The notes under the pieces are model-generated. The model was not told the origin of the DNA and did no database searches. It was given only the letters and a program-made list of their open reading frames with translations. Positions 62,696-64,000 of a stretch of DNA of 64,000 nucleotides are shown here, one piece after another. The position numbers and the translations under genes are program-made. Where the stretch lies: the NCBI GenBank assembly GCA_002305715.1, contig DBQD01000042.1, positions 16,134 to 80,133 of the forward strand. The letters are read 5' to 3'. Within the stretch, counting starts at the first letter, position 1, and every line of letters begins with the position of its first letter. The stretch comes from Proteiniphilum sp. UBA1403 (GTDB lineage Bacteria; Bacteroidota; Bacteroidia; Bacteroidales; Dysgonomonadaceae).

Positions 62696-63048
62696 ATGAA
62701 TCTGTCTTTTTATAGCATTATCACGCGAAGTTATATATTTTTATCACTACAACCACTCAATAAATATCAATATTCTACATATTTCCACATTTTTATTCCA
62801 ATTGTCTTATCTCCTCAAATAACAACGTTCCTATGGTTGAGAAAATACCGGTACGTGAATTATTTAACAAACCAAATTTAAATGTTTCGTCTGACGATGG
62901 TCAACTCGAACAATCTCGAGGCCTCAAATCTTAACGGGACAGTAGTGTTTGTGTATGTATTTTTTATACCTCCTTTTATTCTTACGGAACTTGGCGCATG
63001 GAAAGAGTTTGAGACAAAGACTGATGGTGTCTTAGCCCCCTAATTAAC
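62696..63048. other. A/T-rich intergenic stretch before the IS element
   Basis: Between the nnr start and the insertion element there is no supported gene. Two short open stretches exist, one of 53 codons from ATG 62882 ending at 63043, but neither has a recognisable motif, promoter or family resemblance. May contain debris from earlier insertions. Confidence 0.4.
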
Positions 63049-63056
63049 TGGACTAA

Positions 63057-63087
63057 TTTGTAGAATCAATTTAGGACATTAATTTTG
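63057..63087 (+). promoter_or_regulatory. IS element promoter
   Basis: TTTG (63057-63060), 19-nt spacer, TAATTTTG (63080-63087). The orfA ATG is only 8 nt past the -7 box, so the transcript would be nearly leaderless, keeping transposase expression low. Confidence 0.6.
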
Positions 63088-63094
63088 TGGAATT

Positions 63095-63400
63095 ATGAGT
63101 AAAATCAGGAGAAAATTCAGTTTAGCAGAAAAGCTTCAGATCTTGAGTGAATCAGACCAAAATGGTATTGAAGTAACGATACGCAAGTATCAGTTAGCAA
63201 GAAGTTTGTATTATAAATGGAAAAGTGCATTTGATCATAAAGGTTCAGATGGTTTACTTCCACAATATCACAAAATAGACCCTCAGGTTCGTGAACTTGA
63301 AAAGGAAAACGAACGTTTGCGGCGGATAATAGCCAAACAGGCTTTGTATCTGGAAATAAAAGATGAGCTTTTAAAAAAAAGTCCGAATCGCCCGCTGTGA
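63095..63400 (+). CDS. IS3-family transposase OrfA
   Basis: DNA-binding subunit of 101 aa. Helix-turn-helix at KFSLAEKLQILSESDQNGIE and YQLARSLYYKWKSAF, then a leucine-zipper-like helix VRELEKENERLRRIIAKQAL. Ends 63400, overlapping orfB by 4 nt (GTGA). A run of eight A at 63373-63380 provides the slippery A_AAA_AAA site for -1 frameshifting into orfB to make the full transposase. Confidence 0.92.
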   Translation: MSKIRRKFSLAEKLQILSESDQNGIEVTIRKYQLARSLYYKWKSAFDHKGSDGLLPQYHKIDPQVRELEKENERLRRIIAKQALYLEIKDELLKKSPNRPL

Positions 63401-64000
63401 AACGGGAACTATGTGATAAATATGCAGCACAGCTTAGTCAAAAAGAGCTTTGCAGTGTATTGTCAATAGAAAAAAGTACACGCTACTATAAACAAACAGC
63501 CAACAAGCCGGGGCTTAAACCTAGTGAATTTACTGTTTGTGAAAATGGAGAAATAGTATCGAACAATCAGGTTGTTGATGTGCTGATAAACGAAGTTTTC
63601 TCACAGGAGTTCAACCGTTACGGTCACCGCTTATGTACAGAGGAACTCAAAGCGTTGGGTTACCGAATCAATCATAAGAAAGTATACCGGTTAATGAAAA
63701 AGCATGGTTTGTTGCTGGAAAAAGTGGGTATATCCGGCATAAAACGTCAATGGGTAAAATATCGTAAAATTGTGGCATGAGCACCCTATGAGCATATTTG
63801 TATGGATATAAAATACATTTACATACATGGCTTACGAACCAATGCTTATTTACTGGCTATTATTGATGTTGCCACACGCTGTGTTTTGGGTTGGTCATTG
63901 CGCTTATCAATGAAATATCAGGACGTGATTTTATGCTTACACCAGTCGCTGAGTGATCACAAAAGCAAAAAAATCATGCTTCGAACCGATAACGGAAGTC
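63397..64000 (+). pseudogene. IS3-family transposase OrfB, in-frame stop, truncated by window end
   Basis: Integrase-core (DDE) half of the transposase. The first 127 codons contain the HTH_21 region FNRYGHRLCTEELKALGYR and KKVYRLMKKHGLL, ending at a TGA (63778-63780) after KYRKIVA. The same frame then continues APYEHICMDIKYIYIHG (first catalytic Asp), IIDVATRCVLGWSL and MLRTDNGS (second Asp) to the window edge without another stop. So one nonsense codon splits the gene just before the catalytic core; unless suppressed, this copy cannot transpose alone. Confidence 0.85.

Larger units (their letters stand above)
63049..64000 (+). mobile_element. IS3-family insertion sequence, cut by window end
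   Basis: An orfA/orfB pair with a -1 frameshift window, typical of the IS3 family. The left end is not certain: TGGACTAATTTG at 63049 is a plausible TG-start terminus, but the right end is outside the window so the inverted repeats cannot be compared. A direct-repeat-like GGAC(A)TTAATTT pattern near 63050-63090 could bind transposase. Confidence 0.8.

Noticed and set aside
62882..63043. 53-codon ORF before the IS element
   Set aside because: No motif, no promoter at a sensible distance, and no known family resemblance; kept only as a note in the intergenic entry.
1..64000. tRNA, rRNA, prophage or defence island
   Set aside because: No cloverleaf, rRNA, phage structural or recognised defence genes were seen; the HerA-like ATPase stands alone without a NurA or SIR2 partner.

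Overview
The window reads as chromosomal DNA of a Bacteroidales bacterium (phylum Bacteroidota). Evidence: many genes are preceded by the phylum's -33/-7 promoter (TTTG, 19-21 nt, TAnnTTTG) and not by Shine-Dalgarno sequences; exported proteins carry signal peptides ending in AQ or short lipoboxes; and lineage-typical families are present (Porin_10, DUF5606, DUF5687, DUF4890-like, MurTKQ-type MurNAc salvage, secreted GH2 and GH29 glycosidases, bifunctional HisB). A genus cannot be fixed from the sequence alone; a Dysgonomonas/Proteiniphilum/Tannerella-like relative is an inference.

Layout. 1-9.9 kb: a truncated glycosyltransferase, a SpoIID-like protein, and a peptidoglycan-recycling run (AmpG, a decayed NamZ-type exo-muramidase, MurT-like transporter, MurK-like kinase, MurQ), then a frameshifted esterase, a FemAB-like transferase and a GNAT. 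9.9-20.7 kb: housekeeping genes (KASIII-like, carboxynorspermidine dehydrogenase-like, pyrBI, flavin reductase, metA, lactonase, DUF5606, cdsA, galE, second FemAB-like). 20.8-21.0 kb: an unannotated promoter, hairpin and 24-codon membrane-peptide gene. 21.1-31.5 kb: plsC, NfeD, folK, a RelA-type (p)ppGpp synthetase with a degenerate hydrolase half, beta-mannosidase, a drug-efflux-type MFS protein and a broken response regulator. 31.5-36 kb: three envelope proteins (TPR, lipoprotein, OmpA). 36-51.5 kb: proS, menA, fucosidase, HerA-like ATPase, an ABC transporter pair, DUF368, a Spy/DUF4890-like protein, a solute-binding protein, a porin and a membrane MutS-like ATPase.

51.6-59.1 kb is a complete histidine operon, hisG-D-C-B-H-A-F-IE, covering every step of the pathway. 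It is preceded by a promoter, an 18-codon leader peptide with five His codons, and an intrinsic terminator whose 5' arm can alternatively pair with the leader: a classical transcription attenuator. 59-62.7 kb carries a THUMP-like methyltransferase with a 12-bp coding repeat, rpmA, rplU and the NAD(P)H-hydrate repair enzyme. The window ends inside an IS3-family element whose orfB has an in-frame TGA.

Four reading frames are disrupted (namZ remnant, esterase, response regulator, IS orfB). The namZ remnant is clearly decayed; the two single-base frameshifts and the TGA could be real or assembly errors. No tRNA, rRNA or CRISPR array was recognised.
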